Shown here one piece after another: positions 8,482 to 17,293 of a DNA stretch of 64,000 bases. The translations under genes and the position numbers were made by a program. The notes beneath the pieces were generated by a model. The model was not told the origin of the DNA. It did not search any database and worked only from the letters and a program-made list of their open reading frames with translations. The DNA is from JANQOH01 sp965201155 (GTDB lineage: Bacteria > Pseudomonadota > Alphaproteobacteria > UBA7887), in assembly GCA_965201155.1 (NCBI GenBank), contig OZ241752.1:1488001-1552000 (forward strand), given 5' to 3'. Positions within the stretch are counted from its first letter, which is position 1. Each line of letters starts with the position of its first letter.

Positions 8482-9804
8482 TCAGGTGACGGTTCCGTGC
8501 AGGAGGGGCGGCAGGTGAGGCGGCGGGTCATCAGCCATGGCGAAGGTGGCGCTTATCCGCTTCGCGGCCGCATCTGCCGCAGCGGCGGTGCGGGCATGAA
8601 TTCGACATAGGGGCGCATCGGGGCCCGCAGCCTCGCCAATTGCTGCTACATGCGAAAGTCCGGTTGCGTGATCGATCCCGTCATTGGCGCTGCGGCGGCC
8701 GCCGCCAAGGGCGAGTACTGCCAAGCCGAGCGCGCGGGTGTCGATGCCTTGTACATAACCGGCGCGGTGCGGCAGTACCGCCCGTTCCACGGGTGCGCGC
8801 GGCAAGCTGCAGTTGGGGCGCTCGAGAATATCGGTCGGGCCGCCCAGTTCCGCGACCATTCGTGCGAAACAGGCAGCCGCGGCACCTGTGTCGAGTACCT
8901 GGCTAACTTGTGTTCGTGCGTCGGTTTCACAGGCAGCAAGCCCGGAGAGGCCCAACAATGCTGCCGACAGTGCTTCGACAACGCCGGCGAGGCGCGGATC
9001 ACGGGCATCGCCGCGCAGGAAGGCCAGTGTCTCGTGCACTTCCAGTGCATTGCCGGCGGTGCGGCCCAGAACCTGGTTCATGTCGGTGATGACGGCGGTG
9101 CAGGGCACGCCGGCTCCCTTGCACACCGACACGATGCTCTCGGCGAGCGACCGTGCGGTGTCGTTGGTAACGGCGAATGCGCCATTGCCGGTTTTGATAT
9201 CCACGACCAGGGCGTCAAGACCGGCTGCGAGTTTCTTGGACAGGATCGATGCGGTGATCAGCGGTTCGGACTCGACAGTCGCGGTGACGTCGCGAATGGC
9301 GTAGAGGCGCCGGTCGGCGGGAGCCAGATCGTCGGTCTGGCCAATGATGGCACAGCCGGCGCGATGCACGGTCTGACGAAACACATCGAGGGATGGCGAT
9401 GTATTGTAGCCGGGGATGGATTCCAGCTTGTCGAGCGTGCCGCCCGTATGGCCGAGACCGCGGCCGGAAATCATGGGCACGCCACCGCCGCAGGCGGCGA
9501 TGATTGGCGCCAGAACCAGACTCACCTTGTCCCCAACGCCGCCGGTGGAGTGCTTGTCCACCATCGGACCGTCGTGCCAATCAAGAACGGTGCCGGAATC
9601 GCGCATGGCGAGGGTCAGTGCAACGCATTCCTCGCGCGACATGCCGCGCCAGAGGACGGCCATGGCGAAAGCGGCAGCCTGCCCTTCGGACACTGCGCCG
9701 GATACAAGGCCTTGCACTATGGCGGCGATGTCCACCGCCGGCAGAGCCTCGCCGTCGCGTTTGCGGCGAATGACTTCCTGGGGGAGGAAAAGCGGCGGGG
9801 TCAT
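8482..9804 (-). CDS. deoA: Thymidine phosphorylase
   Basis: DeoA splits thymidine or deoxyuridine with phosphate into the base and deoxyribose-1-phosphate for salvage. The 440-residue protein is full length. It shows the family signature region with VDKHSTGGVGDKVSLVLAP, SGRGLGHTGGTLDKLESIPG and the DIKTGNGAF phosphate/pyrimidine-binding block. Its ATG overlaps the hemJ stop codon, so it is coupled to the heme genes; this is an odd partner, because rho commonly sits next to hemJ near alphaproteobacterial origins. Confidence 0.94.
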   Translation of the reverse strand: MTPPLFLPQEVIRRKRDGEALPAVDIAAIVQGLVSGAVSEGQAAAFAMAVLWRGMSREECVALTLAMRDSGTVLDWHDGPMVDKHSTGGVGDKVSLVLAPIIAACGGGVPMISGRGLGHTGGTLDKLESIPGYNTSPSLDVFRQTVHRAGCAIIGQTDDLAPADRRLYAIRDVTATVESEPLITASILSKKLAAGLDALVVDIKTGNGAFAVTNDTARSLAESIVSVCKGAGVPCTAVITDMNQVLGRTAGNALEVHETLAFLRGDARDPRLAGVVEALSAALLGLSGLAACETDARTQVSQVLDTGAAAACFARMVAELGGPTDILERPNCSLPRAPVERAVLPHRAGYVQGIDTRALGLAVLALGGGRRSANDGIDHATGLSHVAAIGEAAGPDAPLCRIHARTAAAADAAAKRISATFAMADDPPPHLPPLLHGTVT

Positions 9805-10247
9805 CAGAACGGCTTCACCACTGCCAGAAGGACGATGACGATCATGAGCAGCGTGGGTGCCTCATTGGCGAAGCGGAAAAATCGCTGTGAGCGGCGGTTT
9901 TGGTCGGCAGCAAAATCGCGGTGCCAGCCTGCCATGAGGCCATGCAGGCCGCTCAAAGCAAGCACCAGAAGCAGTTTTACCATGAACCAGCCGGATGCAG
10001 CATCGGCGGGGCCGGCGACCAATATCAGGCCGAAAACCCACGCAGCAACCATCGCCGGCGTCATGATGACACGCAGCAGGCGCCGCTCCATGGTCTTGAA
10101 GGTTTCGCTCTGTTCGGAACCGATGGGAACGGCACAGTGATAGACGAACAGCCGCGGCAGATAGAGCAGCCCGGCCATCCAGGCGATCACCGAGATGATG
10201 TGCGCGGCCTTCAGCCAAGGATAAAGACTGCCGAGCAGGTCGGTCAC
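9804..10247 (-). CDS. hemJ: Protoporphyrinogen oxidase HemJ
   Basis: HemJ is the membrane-bound protoporphyrinogen IX oxidase of many alphaproteobacteria and cyanobacteria. The 147-residue protein has four predicted membrane helices. It carries the conserved KAAHIISVIAWMAGLLYLPRLFVYH segment (His and Arg) near the N-terminus, and AWVFGL and GWFMVKLLLV further on. It lies directly downstream of hemH, 16 bases apart, giving the pathway order hemE, hemH, hemJ within one transcript. Confidence 0.93.
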   Translation of the reverse strand: MTDLLGSLYPWLKAAHIISVIAWMAGLLYLPRLFVYHCAVPIGSEQSETFKTMERRLLRVIMTPAMVAAWVFGLILVAGPADAASGWFMVKLLLVLALSGLHGLMAGWHRDFAADQNRRSQRFFRFANEAPTLLMIVIVLLAVVKPF

Positions 10248-10263
10248 CGCTGAAGTCCCCGCG

Positions 10264-11304
10264 TCATGTATGGCACGGGCAGGTGGTGAAGGAGGCCGGA
10301 CACCGCCGCTGCCCAGTCGTGTTGCTTACCGGAATTGACGTGTTCACCGCAGACGGCGCGTCGAGCGCCCTGCGCACCTGGCGGGTGAGTGCGGTGATGA
10401 AACGGGGGCAGGTTCCCAAGGCAGGGACGCGGATATAGTGCGGCACGCCGCAGCGTGTGGCAAGACGGCGATACTCGATATCGAGTTCGACCAGCGTTTC
10501 TGAATGCTCGGATACGAACGCGATCGGAGCTACGACCAGGGCGCGTCGTTCGGCGCCGGCGCGGGCGATTTCGTCCTCGGTCGCGGGGCCGATCCATTCC
10601 AGCGGGCCGACGCGGCTCTGATAGCAGGCCCGCCATTCCGGTGTTTCCGGTGACAGGGCGGCAGCAATGCGGTCAGCCGTGCGTTCAACCTGCCATTGAT
10701 AGGGGTCGCCGCGGGCGACGACGCGCTTTGGCACTCCATGTGCCGAAAGCAGCAGACGTGGGTTTGCAGGGCCAGCGGTCAGGGCGCGGCGGATCGCATC
10801 TGCATGGGCAGCGATGAAGTCAGCGTCATCATAGTAACAGCCGACGGCAGTGGTCGGGGCGGTGAGGCCCGCGGCTCCAGCGGCGCGGCGCCAGGCGGCA
10901 AGGGAGGAGCCGGTGGTGGTGGTGGAGAATTGTGGATAGAGCGGCAGCAGGACCACCCGGTCGGGGCGCCAGGCGGCAACGTCCCTCGCCGTGTCCTCAA
11001 CCAGCGGGTGCCAATAGCGCATGGCGACGAAGATGCGAACGGGGCCTTCGGGGGCGAGTTGCTGCGTGAGCGCGGCGGCCTGGGCCTGGGTTTCCTTCAA
11101 AAGGGGGGAGGCGCCGTTCAACTGCCGGTATATCTCCTGTGCTGCCGGCGTGCGGCGCGCCGCCAGCCAGTGCGCGAGTATCCGGCGGACGGGGCCGGGC
11201 GCGGCAATGATTGCCGGATCGTTGAACAGATTGCGCAGGAACGGTCGCACGGAGTCCGGCGAGTCGGGACCACCGAGATTGAACAGGACGACAGCGAGCC
11301 GCAT
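10264..11304 (-). CDS. hemH: Ferrochelatase, probably with a [2Fe-2S] cluster
   Basis: HemH inserts Fe2+ into protoporphyrin IX. The 346-residue protein has the catalytic His in LLLSAHGVP (residue 189) and the conserved SEHSETLVELDIEY block near residue 265-278. The C-terminal extension holds Cys335, Cys342 and Cys344 in a C-x6-C-x-C pattern, with a further Cys at 156. This is the arrangement of cluster ligands known from the [2Fe-2S] ferrochelatase of Caulobacter crescentus. The gene starts two bases after the hemE stop. The cluster is inferred from cysteine spacing. Confidence 0.93.
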   Translation of the reverse strand: MRLAVVLFNLGGPDSPDSVRPFLRNLFNDPAIIAAPGPVRRILAHWLAARRTPAAQEIYRQLNGASPLLKETQAQAAALTQQLAPEGPVRIFVAMRYWHPLVEDTARDVAAWRPDRVVLLPLYPQFSTTTTGSSLAAWRRAAGAAGLTAPTTAVGCYYDDADFIAAHADAIRRALTAGPANPRLLLSAHGVPKRVVARGDPYQWQVERTADRIAAALSPETPEWRACYQSRVGPLEWIGPATEDEIARAGAERRALVVAPIAFVSEHSETLVELDIEYRRLATRCGVPHYIRVPALGTCPRFITALTRQVRRALDAPSAVNTSIPVSNTTGQRRCPASFTTCPCHT

Positions 11305-11305
11305 T

Positions 11306-12373
11306 TCAGGCGGGTGTGACAGCGGTTTCGGAACGGAGGAGTTCGGCGAGAAAGGCTATGTGAGCCGGGGGGGTTTCGGGCAGCACGCCATGGCCGAGAT
11401 TGAATACCCATGGGCGGGCGCCGACTACCTGGCGCAGCGCCGCAACAGCGGCAGCCATGGCCTGCCCGCCGACCAGCAGCAGGGCGGGATCGAGATTGCC
11501 CTGCACCGTCATGCCGGCGGGCAGGACGCTTTGTGCGTGCGCCATGGGCGCTGATGTGTCAAGACTCACCGCATCGACGCATGAGGCGGCGGCATAATCC
11601 GCCAGCGCATGTCCGGCACCGCGCGGAAAACCGATGATGGGCGCCTGCGGGCAAGCAGCATGAACTGCGGCGGCTATGCGCGCCGCCGGCTCCGTGCACC
11701 ATCGGGAAAACTGGTCGGGAGCCAGGACGCCGGCCCAACTGTCAAACAACTGCACGGCTTCTGCACCGGCACGAATTTGCGCGATCAGATGTGCGGCGAC
11801 GGATTGTTCGAGTATGGTGACAAGCTGGGCGAAGCTTTCGGGTTCGGCGTAAGCCCAGCGGCGGGCGCGCATGAAGTCGCGGCTGCCGCGGCCCTCCACC
11901 ATGTAGGCCGCGAGGGTCCAGGGGGCGCCGGCAAAGCCGATCAGCGTTGTTTGCGGTGCGTCGTCGGCAAGTGCCGTGCGCACGCGCGTCAGCGTCTCGT
12001 ATACGGGTGCCAGGCGGTGGGTGAGCCCTTCGAGGCGGAGGTGAGAAATGTCGGCGGCGGAACTGACGGATTCGAGGCGGGGGCCTTCGCCCTCGATGAA
12101 TTTCACGGAGACGCCAAGTGCTTCCGGCACCACGAGGATATCGGAAAAAACTATGGCGCCGTCCATGGCGAAGCGCCGGATGGGTTGCAAGGTTGCTTCG
12201 GCGGCCAGTGCGGGAGTGCGGCAGAACGCCATGAAGCCGTTCGCGCGGGCGCGCAAGGCGCGGTATTCGGGCAGGTAGCGACCGGCCTGGCGCATGAGCC
12301 AGAAGGGCGGTCTGGCAGCGATTTTCCCGCGAAGGGTATTGAGCAGCGGTTTGTCGGGGGGCATGGCATTCAT
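11306..12373 (-). CDS. hemE: Uroporphyrinogen decarboxylase
   Basis: HemE decarboxylates uroporphyrinogen III to coproporphyrinogen III. The product (355 residues from the ATG at 12373) contains both family signatures: PFWLMRQAGRYLPEYR near the N-terminus and IGFAGAPWTLAAYMVEG in the middle. The catalytic aspartate lies in the IVFSDILV stretch. The open frame runs back to 12415, and ATG codons at 12373 and 12364 compete without a clear ribosome-binding site. It heads the minus-strand hemE-hemH-hemJ set and faces ppsR across the candidate origin. Confidence 0.94.
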   Translation of the reverse strand: MNAMPPDKPLLNTLRGKIAARPPFWLMRQAGRYLPEYRALRARANGFMAFCRTPALAAEATLQPIRRFAMDGAIVFSDILVVPEALGVSVKFIEGEGPRLESVSSAADISHLRLEGLTHRLAPVYETLTRVRTALADDAPQTTLIGFAGAPWTLAAYMVEGRGSRDFMRARRWAYAEPESFAQLVTILEQSVAAHLIAQIRAGAEAVQLFDSWAGVLAPDQFSRWCTEPAARIAAAVHAACPQAPIIGFPRGAGHALADYAAASCVDAVSLDTSAPMAHAQSVLPAGMTVQGNLDPALLLVGGQAMAAAVAALRQVVGARPWVFNLGHGVLPETPPAHIAFLAELLRSETAVTPA

Positions 12374-12661
12374 GGCATATGGTTCACACATTCTGGCCGA
12401 ACGCCTGATGCACAAGCAACGTCAATCTATGCAATATGAATCTTGCTGTTGTTGTTCCTGTGACTAACGGGAATATGTGTTGATCCCGGCGTACCCAACA
12501 CCGGGAAACTGATGCCCTGTGCGGGGTTTCGGTACCCGCTGGGAGGGGTGTTCCGGCGCGCAAAATTCTGTGGCCAGGTTACGACCAACGCACAGGCGCA
12601 GGGTTGCGCAGCGCCCGGAACCTGATTCTTGCACAGTTATGCAGGGGGAATTCACAGACTT
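12374..12661. other. Intergenic region hemE/ppsR, candidate chromosomal origin
   Basis: This 288-base gap separates divergent hemE and ppsR. In Caulobacter and related alphaproteobacteria the replication origin occupies the gap between the same two genes. By eye there are several weak DnaA-box-like nonamers (TCTTGCACA, GAATTCACA, and CTGGCCACA on the minus strand), each matching about six of nine positions of TTATCCACA; none is perfect. GC skew does not obviously flip here: the plus strand looks G-rich on both sides. A parS-like site lies about 8 kb away. The region must also hold the hemE and ppsR promoters. Confidence 0.4.
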
Positions 12662-13474
12662 ATGCCACTATGCCATGTGCATCTGATATCCGACTCCACG
12701 GGTGAGACGGTGACCGCGCTGGCGCGGGCGGCGCTGGCGCAGTTCGACCAGATCGAACCGGTGGAACATGCCTGGGCGCTGGTGCGCACGCCGACGCAGA
12801 TCGAGCGGGCGCTGACGGCGATCCGGCGCGACGGGGGAGTGGTGCTGTACACGCTGGTGGAGCCGGAATTGCGCACGGTTCTGGAGGATGGCTGCCGCGA
12901 GGCCGGGGTTGTGTGCATTGATGCGCTGGGGCGTGTGATTGCGGAGTTCGGTCGTTCGTTCGGCGCCGAAAGCCGCCATTCACCGGGGCGGCAGCATTTG
13001 CTGGACACCGAGTATTACCGGCGCATCGAGGCCATGCAGTTTGTGCTGGCGCATGATGATGGGCAGGCGCTGAACGACATTGCAAGTGCTGATGTCATTC
13101 TGGTCGGGGTGTCGCGGGTATCGAAATCGCCGACATGCATGTATCTGGCGCATCGCGGGCTGCGGGCTGCCAATGTCCCGTTTGTGTCGGGGGCGCCGTT
13201 TGCGGAGAAACCTATTGCCGGCGCCGGGCCTCTGGTGGTCGGGTTGACGGCCAGTCCCGATCGGCTGGTGGCGTTGCGGCGGAACCGGTTGCGCAGCATT
13301 GGTGAGTATGAATGCAGCGCGTATGCGGATTTGGCGGCGGTGCGCAGCGAGGTCGCGGAGGCGCTGCAACTGTTTGCGCGATGCCGCTGGCCGGTGATCG
13401 ATGTGACCCGGCGATCGATTGAGGAAACGGCTGCTGCCATTCTGGAACTGCACCGCGGCAGAAACGGGGGGTAG
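12662..13474 (+). CDS. ppsR: PEP synthase/PPDK regulatory kinase-phosphorylase (DUF299)
   Basis: This 270-residue DUF299 protein is a bifunctional ADP-dependent kinase and Pi-dependent phosphorylase. It switches phosphoenolpyruvate synthase or pyruvate phosphate dikinase off and on. Visible hallmarks are HLISDSTGET at the N-terminus and the nucleotide-binding GVSRVSKSPTCMYLAHRG near residue 150. The open frame extends upstream to 12629, but MPLCHVHLISDS at 12662 is the family-like start, with AGGGGG some 13 bases upstream. In alphaproteobacteria this gene sits next to the origin, opposite hemE. Confidence 0.92.
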   Translation: MPLCHVHLISDSTGETVTALARAALAQFDQIEPVEHAWALVRTPTQIERALTAIRRDGGVVLYTLVEPELRTVLEDGCREAGVVCIDALGRVIAEFGRSFGAESRHSPGRQHLLDTEYYRRIEAMQFVLAHDDGQALNDIASADVILVGVSRVSKSPTCMYLAHRGLRAANVPFVSGAPFAEKPIAGAGPLVVGLTASPDRLVALRRNRLRSIGEYECSAYADLAAVRSEVAEALQLFARCRWPVIDVTRRSIEETAAAILELHRGRNGG

Positions 13475-13476
13475 GT

Positions 13477-14076
13477 ATGGCGCGGCGGTTGATTCTGGCC
13501 TCCGCCAGCGCGGCGCGGGCGGCGTTGTTGCGCGGTGCGGGTCTGACATTCGAGACGGTTCCAGCGTCGGTGGATGAGTCGTCGGTGCTGGGGGCGATGC
13601 GCGCCGACAGCGCCGGCGCAGATACTGCGGCGGAGACGCTGGCGGCGCTGAAAGCGGCCCGGATTTCGGCGCGGGAACCGGAAGCGCTGGTGATCGGTGC
13701 CGACCAGATTCTCGTGTGCGGTAATGCCTGGTTCGAGAAACCGGCCGACATGGATGCGGCGCGCGCGCAACTTGCGGCGCTGCGCGGCAAGGAACACAGC
13801 CTGGTGACGGCGGTATGTGCGGCGCTTGGCGGCAGCGTCATATGGCGTCACAATGGGGAGGCCCGACTGGTCATGCGCCCGTTCAGCGACAGGTTTCTGG
13901 ACGAGTATGTTGCGGCGTGCGGCGAGGGTTTGCTGACCTGCGTCGGGGCGTATCGCATTGAGGAGCGCGGCGTGCACCTGTTTTCGCGGATCGACGGTGA
14001 CTGGTTCACCATATTGGGGCTGCCGCTGCTGCCGCTGCTGCCTCTGCTGCGCGAGCACGGGGTGGCGACGGCATGA
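13477..14076 (+). CDS. Maf-family nucleotide pyrophosphatase
   Basis: Maf proteins hydrolyse non-canonical or modified nucleoside triphosphates. The 199-residue product has the N-terminal LILASASAARAALLRGAG loop, VIGADQILVC with the catalytic Asp, and the later YRIEERGVHLFSRIDGD block. It follows ppsR by two bases and overlaps aroE by four (ATGA). The sub-type (dTTP/UTP or m7GTP) is not decided here. Confidence 0.92.
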   Translation: MARRLILASASAARAALLRGAGLTFETVPASVDESSVLGAMRADSAGADTAAETLAALKAARISAREPEALVIGADQILVCGNAWFEKPADMDAARAQLAALRGKEHSLVTAVCAALGGSVIWRHNGEARLVMRPFSDRFLDEYVAACGEGLLTCVGAYRIEERGVHLFSRIDGDWFTILGLPLLPLLPLLREHGVATA

Positions 14077-14924
14077 CGACGCTGACCGGCGGTGCGCGTC
14101 TGGCGGGCATTGTCGGCTGGCCGGTTGCGCATTCGCGGTCGCCGCAATTGCATGGGCACTGGCTGAACCGGTACGCGATTGACGGTGCTTATGTGCCGCT
14201 GCCGGTACCGCCCGAGCGCATTGGTGCGGCGCTGCGTGCGCTGCCGGCACTGGGTTTCGCCGGTGTGAATGTGACACTGCCGCACAAGGAGGCGGCGGCG
14301 CGCATCTGCGACGAGGTGGATGCGCATGCGCGCCGAATCGGCGCGGTGAACACTATCGTCGTGCGTGACGACGGGACGCTGCATGGCAGCAACACGGACG
14401 GTTATGGCTTTCTGGAAAGCCTGCGCGGCGAGATCGCCGGCTGGACGGTGCCGGATGCGGCGCTGGTGCTGGGCGCAGGCGGGGCGGCGCGCGGGGTGAT
14501 TGTTGCCCTGATGGATGCGGGCTGCCGCGAAGTGCGCATTTGCAACCGCACGTATGAGCGTGCGGAAAGTCTGGCGGCCGAGTTCGGCGGCGGCTGTGTT
14601 GCATGCGCATGGGGGGAGCGCGGCGATGCGGTGGGCGGCGCCGGGCTGGTGGTGAACACGACCTCGCTCGGCATGGCGGGGAAGCCGGCGCTGGATTTGC
14701 CGCTGGGCCATCTGGCGGGTGATGCGGTGGTCACGGATATTGTCTATACGCCGCTGGTCACGCCGTTGCTGGCGGCTGCTGCCGCGCGCGGGGCGCGTGC
14801 AGTGGACGGGTTGGGTATGCTGCTGCATCAGGCGCGGCCGGGTTTTGCGGCATGGTTCGGACGTGAGCCGTTGGCGGATCGGGCACTGAGGCAGTATGTC
14901 CTGCGCAGTCTGGCGGTGCGATGA
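14073..14924 (+). CDS. aroE: Shikimate dehydrogenase
   Basis: AroE reduces 3-dehydroshikimate to shikimate with NADPH in aromatic amino acid synthesis. The 283-residue enzyme has the substrate site GWPVAHSRSPQLH, the NVTLPHKEAA segment with the catalytic Lys, NTDGYGF, and the Rossmann motif VLGAGGAARGV. The late GLGMLLHQARPGF motif is also present. It overlaps maf and coaE by four bases each, so the whole run is one transcription unit. Confidence 0.95.
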   Translation: MTTLTGGARLAGIVGWPVAHSRSPQLHGHWLNRYAIDGAYVPLPVPPERIGAALRALPALGFAGVNVTLPHKEAAARICDEVDAHARRIGAVNTIVVRDDGTLHGSNTDGYGFLESLRGEIAGWTVPDAALVLGAGGAARGVIVALMDAGCREVRICNRTYERAESLAAEFGGGCVACAWGERGDAVGGAGLVVNTTSLGMAGKPALDLPLGHLAGDAVVTDIVYTPLVTPLLAAAAARGARAVDGLGMLLHQARPGFAAWFGREPLADRALRQYVLRSLAVR

Positions 14925-15526
14925 CAGCGCGGCGCCCGCTGCGGCTGGGCCTCACGGGGTCGATCGCGATGGGCAAGAGCGAGACGGCGCGCATGTTTGC
15001 GCGGCTCGGTGCGCCGGTATTCGATGCGGATGCAGAAGTGCATCGTAGTCTGGTGCCGGGCAGGGCCGGTCATGCGGCGGTGGCGGAGGCTTTTCCGGCG
15101 GCGCTGCGGTGCGGCGTCATCGATCGCCAGGCACTGGGGCGGCTGGTATTCGGCGACGCAGCGGCGCTGCGGCGGCTGGAGAGGTTGCTGCATCCGCTGG
15201 TCGGCGAGGCGCGGGCGCGTTTCATGCGGCGGGCGCGGGCGTTGTCGCGGCCGCTTGTGGTGCTTGATGTGCCGTTGCTGTTCGAGACGGGCGGTGAGGG
15301 GCGGTGTGACCTTGTGGCGGTGGTCAGCGCGCCGGCGGCGGTGCAGCGCAGCCGGGCGCTGCGACGGCCCGGTATGACGGCGGAAAAGCTGGGGAAGATA
15401 CTGGCGCGGCAAATGCCCGACCGCGAAAAGCGCCGGCGGGCGGATTTCGTCATCCCGACCGGCTTGGGGAGGCGCCCGGCCTTGCAGGCGGTGCGGCGCA
15501 TCGTGAAGCTGGCGGCGGCAGCGTGA
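14921..15526 (+). CDS. coaE: Dephospho-CoA kinase
   Basis: CoaE phosphorylates dephospho-CoA in the last step of coenzyme A synthesis. The 201-residue protein shows a P-loop in GLTGSIAMGKSETARMF, then DADAEVHRSL, the LVVLDVPLLFETG block and RQMPDREKRRRADFVI near the end. It lies between aroE and dnaQ with overlapping start and stop codons. The order matches the conserved origin-proximal block of alphaproteobacteria. Confidence 0.95.
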   Translation: MTARRPLRLGLTGSIAMGKSETARMFARLGAPVFDADAEVHRSLVPGRAGHAAVAEAFPAALRCGVIDRQALGRLVFGDAAALRRLERLLHPLVGEARARFMRRARALSRPLVVLDVPLLFETGGEGRCDLVAVVSAPAAVQRSRALRRPGMTAEKLGKILARQMPDREKRRRADFVIPTGLGRRPALQAVRRIVKLAAAA

Positions 15527-16203
15527 TGGCCGAATTGCGCGAAGTCGTGCTGGATGTGGAGACAACCGGGCTTAACCCGACTGCCGGGGACCGGGTCATC
15601 GAGATCGGGTGCCTGGAACTGATCAATCATGTTCCTACGGGGAAGGTGCTGCAGCATTATGTGCAGCCGGACCGTGACATTCCGGATGAGGTGGTTCGGG
15701 TTCATGGCATCACGGCGGAGAAGCTGGCGGACAAGCCGCGTTTTGCGGAAATTGCTGATGAGGTGACGGCGTTTCTCGGCGACGGGGTGGTGGTGGCCCA
15801 TAATGCGCAATTCGATCTGGGGTTTCTGAACGAGGAACTTGCGCGGGCCGGTCGTGCCTGGTCGCCGGCGAAAGTTGTGGATACGGTGGCCCTGGCGCGG
15901 CGCAAGTTTCCGGGAGCGCCGGCAAGTCTGGATGCGCTGTGCGAGCAGTTCCGCATTGATGCTTCGGCGCGGACGAAGCATGGCGCGCTGCTTGACGCGC
16001 AATTGCTGGCGGATGTGTATATCGAATTGATCGGCGGGAGGCAGCCGGGCCTGAGCCTTGGCGTGAAGGCGGCGGTTACGGCCCGGCCTGGTGTCAGTGC
16101 GGCGCCGATCCGCCCGCGGCGACAGCATGCGGCGACGGCGGAGGAACTGGCGGCGCATGCGGCATTCGTAGACAGGTTGGAGAATCCGATATGGCGGCAA
16201 TAG
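15523..16203 (+). CDS. dnaQ: DNA polymerase III subunit epsilon
   Basis: DnaQ is the 3'-5' proofreading exonuclease of the replicative polymerase. The 226-residue product has ExoI (VVLDVETTGLNP), ExoII (VVAHNAQFDLGFL) and ExoIII (KHGALLDAQLLADVY) with the metal-binding acidic residues. GTG at 15523 overlaps the coaE stop as GTGATG, and the ATG at 15526 is an equally good start. In many alphaproteobacteria secB comes next; here a dioxygenase gene overlaps the 3' end by 13 bases. Confidence 0.94.
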   Translation: MMAELREVVLDVETTGLNPTAGDRVIEIGCLELINHVPTGKVLQHYVQPDRDIPDEVVRVHGITAEKLADKPRFAEIADEVTAFLGDGVVVAHNAQFDLGFLNEELARAGRAWSPAKVVDTVALARRKFPGAPASLDALCEQFRIDASARTKHGALLDAQLLADVYIELIGGRQPGLSLGVKAAVTARPGVSAAPIRPRRQHAATAEELAAHAAFVDRLENPIWRQ

Positions 16204-17270
16204 CGATTGAGGCCCCGCGGGTGCGGGCGGGCGGCTGGCGCGGTGAGGATCTGGTGCGCAACCGGTCGTGGGAATTCGAACTGGATCGCGCCGGCATTGC
16301 GGAATTGGAATCGGCCTTGGCGGCGGTGCGGACGGCCGGTCTGGCGATCATGACGATCGATGCTGCGGCGTTTCCGCTGCCGGGGCTGTCGCCGATGCTG
16401 CAGCAGATCGGTGCCGAGTTGCGGGACGGGCGCGGCTTTGCCCTGTTGCACGGATTTCCGGTTACCGACCATGCTCTTGAAGAAATCGAGATCATGTATT
16501 GGGGGTTGTGCGCGCATCTGGGAACCGGATTGAGCCAGAACAGCGATGGTGGGCTTATTCACTATGTGACGGAGGGGCCGCGGCGGCCCAATCAGGGCAC
16601 GCGGGGTGTAGGTTTTCCGCGTGCGGCGCCGCTGCATATCGATTTGATGGATGTGGTATCGCTGTTGTGTGTCCGCCAGGCGCAGGATGACCCGCCGAGT
16701 CATGTGGCGAGTTCACTGGCGGTGTATGACGCGCTGGCGGCTGCGCATCCCGAGTGGCTGGAACTGGCGCGTGAAGGGTTTGCGTGGGACCGCATGCAGG
16801 AGCATGGTCCGGAGGAGGCGCCGGCGTCGGAATACAAGGTGCCGGTGTTCAGTGAGTCGGGCGGACAGGTTTCGGCGCAATACAACCGCAACTGGATCGA
16901 GTCGGCGGGTGAGCGGAGCGGGCGGGCTTTCACCGACGAAGAAACGGCGCTGATGGATTTCATCGACGAAACGGCGGATGCGCAGCGGTATGAATTTTCG
17001 TTTGGTACCGGGGATATCCAGTTCTGCAACAACTACACGGTGTTCCACGGGCGCGCTGCGCATGTGTCCGAACCGGAGATGGAGCGGCGCCGCATGTTGA
17101 TGCGCATCTGGTTTGATGTGTCCGGTTTCCGGCAGTTTTCGGATGAGGCTATCGTGCGTTACGGGAATGGGCGGCATGGGCAGCTTGGCTGGACGGCAGC
17201 GGAACTGCGCGATGGTGAGAGCCGGCATCCGCGGCGGCGCCGGGCGGATGGTGCGGTGGCGGCGGACTGA
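16191..17270 (+). CDS. TauD/TfdA-family Fe(II)/2-oxoglutarate dioxygenase
   Basis: This 359-residue protein resembles TauD/TfdA dioxygenases, which oxidise small organic acids such as taurine, clavaminate-type or butyrobetaine-type substrates. The iron ligands are probably HID in PLHIDLMDVV and the distal His in NNYTVFHGRAAH, followed by RRRMLMRIWFD with the 2-oxoglutarate-binding Arg. The start overlaps dnaQ. The gene is 23 bases before an indolepyruvate-oxidoreductase-type pair, so it may act in the same catabolic route. The substrate is unknown. Confidence 0.85.
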   Translation: MAAIAIEAPRVRAGGWRGEDLVRNRSWEFELDRAGIAELESALAAVRTAGLAIMTIDAAAFPLPGLSPMLQQIGAELRDGRGFALLHGFPVTDHALEEIEIMYWGLCAHLGTGLSQNSDGGLIHYVTEGPRRPNQGTRGVGFPRAAPLHIDLMDVVSLLCVRQAQDDPPSHVASSLAVYDALAAAHPEWLELAREGFAWDRMQEHGPEEAPASEYKVPVFSESGGQVSAQYNRNWIESAGERSGRAFTDEETALMDFIDETADAQRYEFSFGTGDIQFCNNYTVFHGRAAHVSEPEMERRRMLMRIWFDVSGFRQFSDEAIVRYGNGRHGQLGWTAAELRDGESRHPRRRRADGAVAAD

Positions 17271-17293
17271 CGACTAAATCATAGCAGGGGGTC

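Noticed and set aside
8650..10140. 496-codon plus-strand frame opposite deoA
   Set aside because: DeoA on the minus strand has every family motif; the opposite frame is Gly/Ala/Arg-rich with none.
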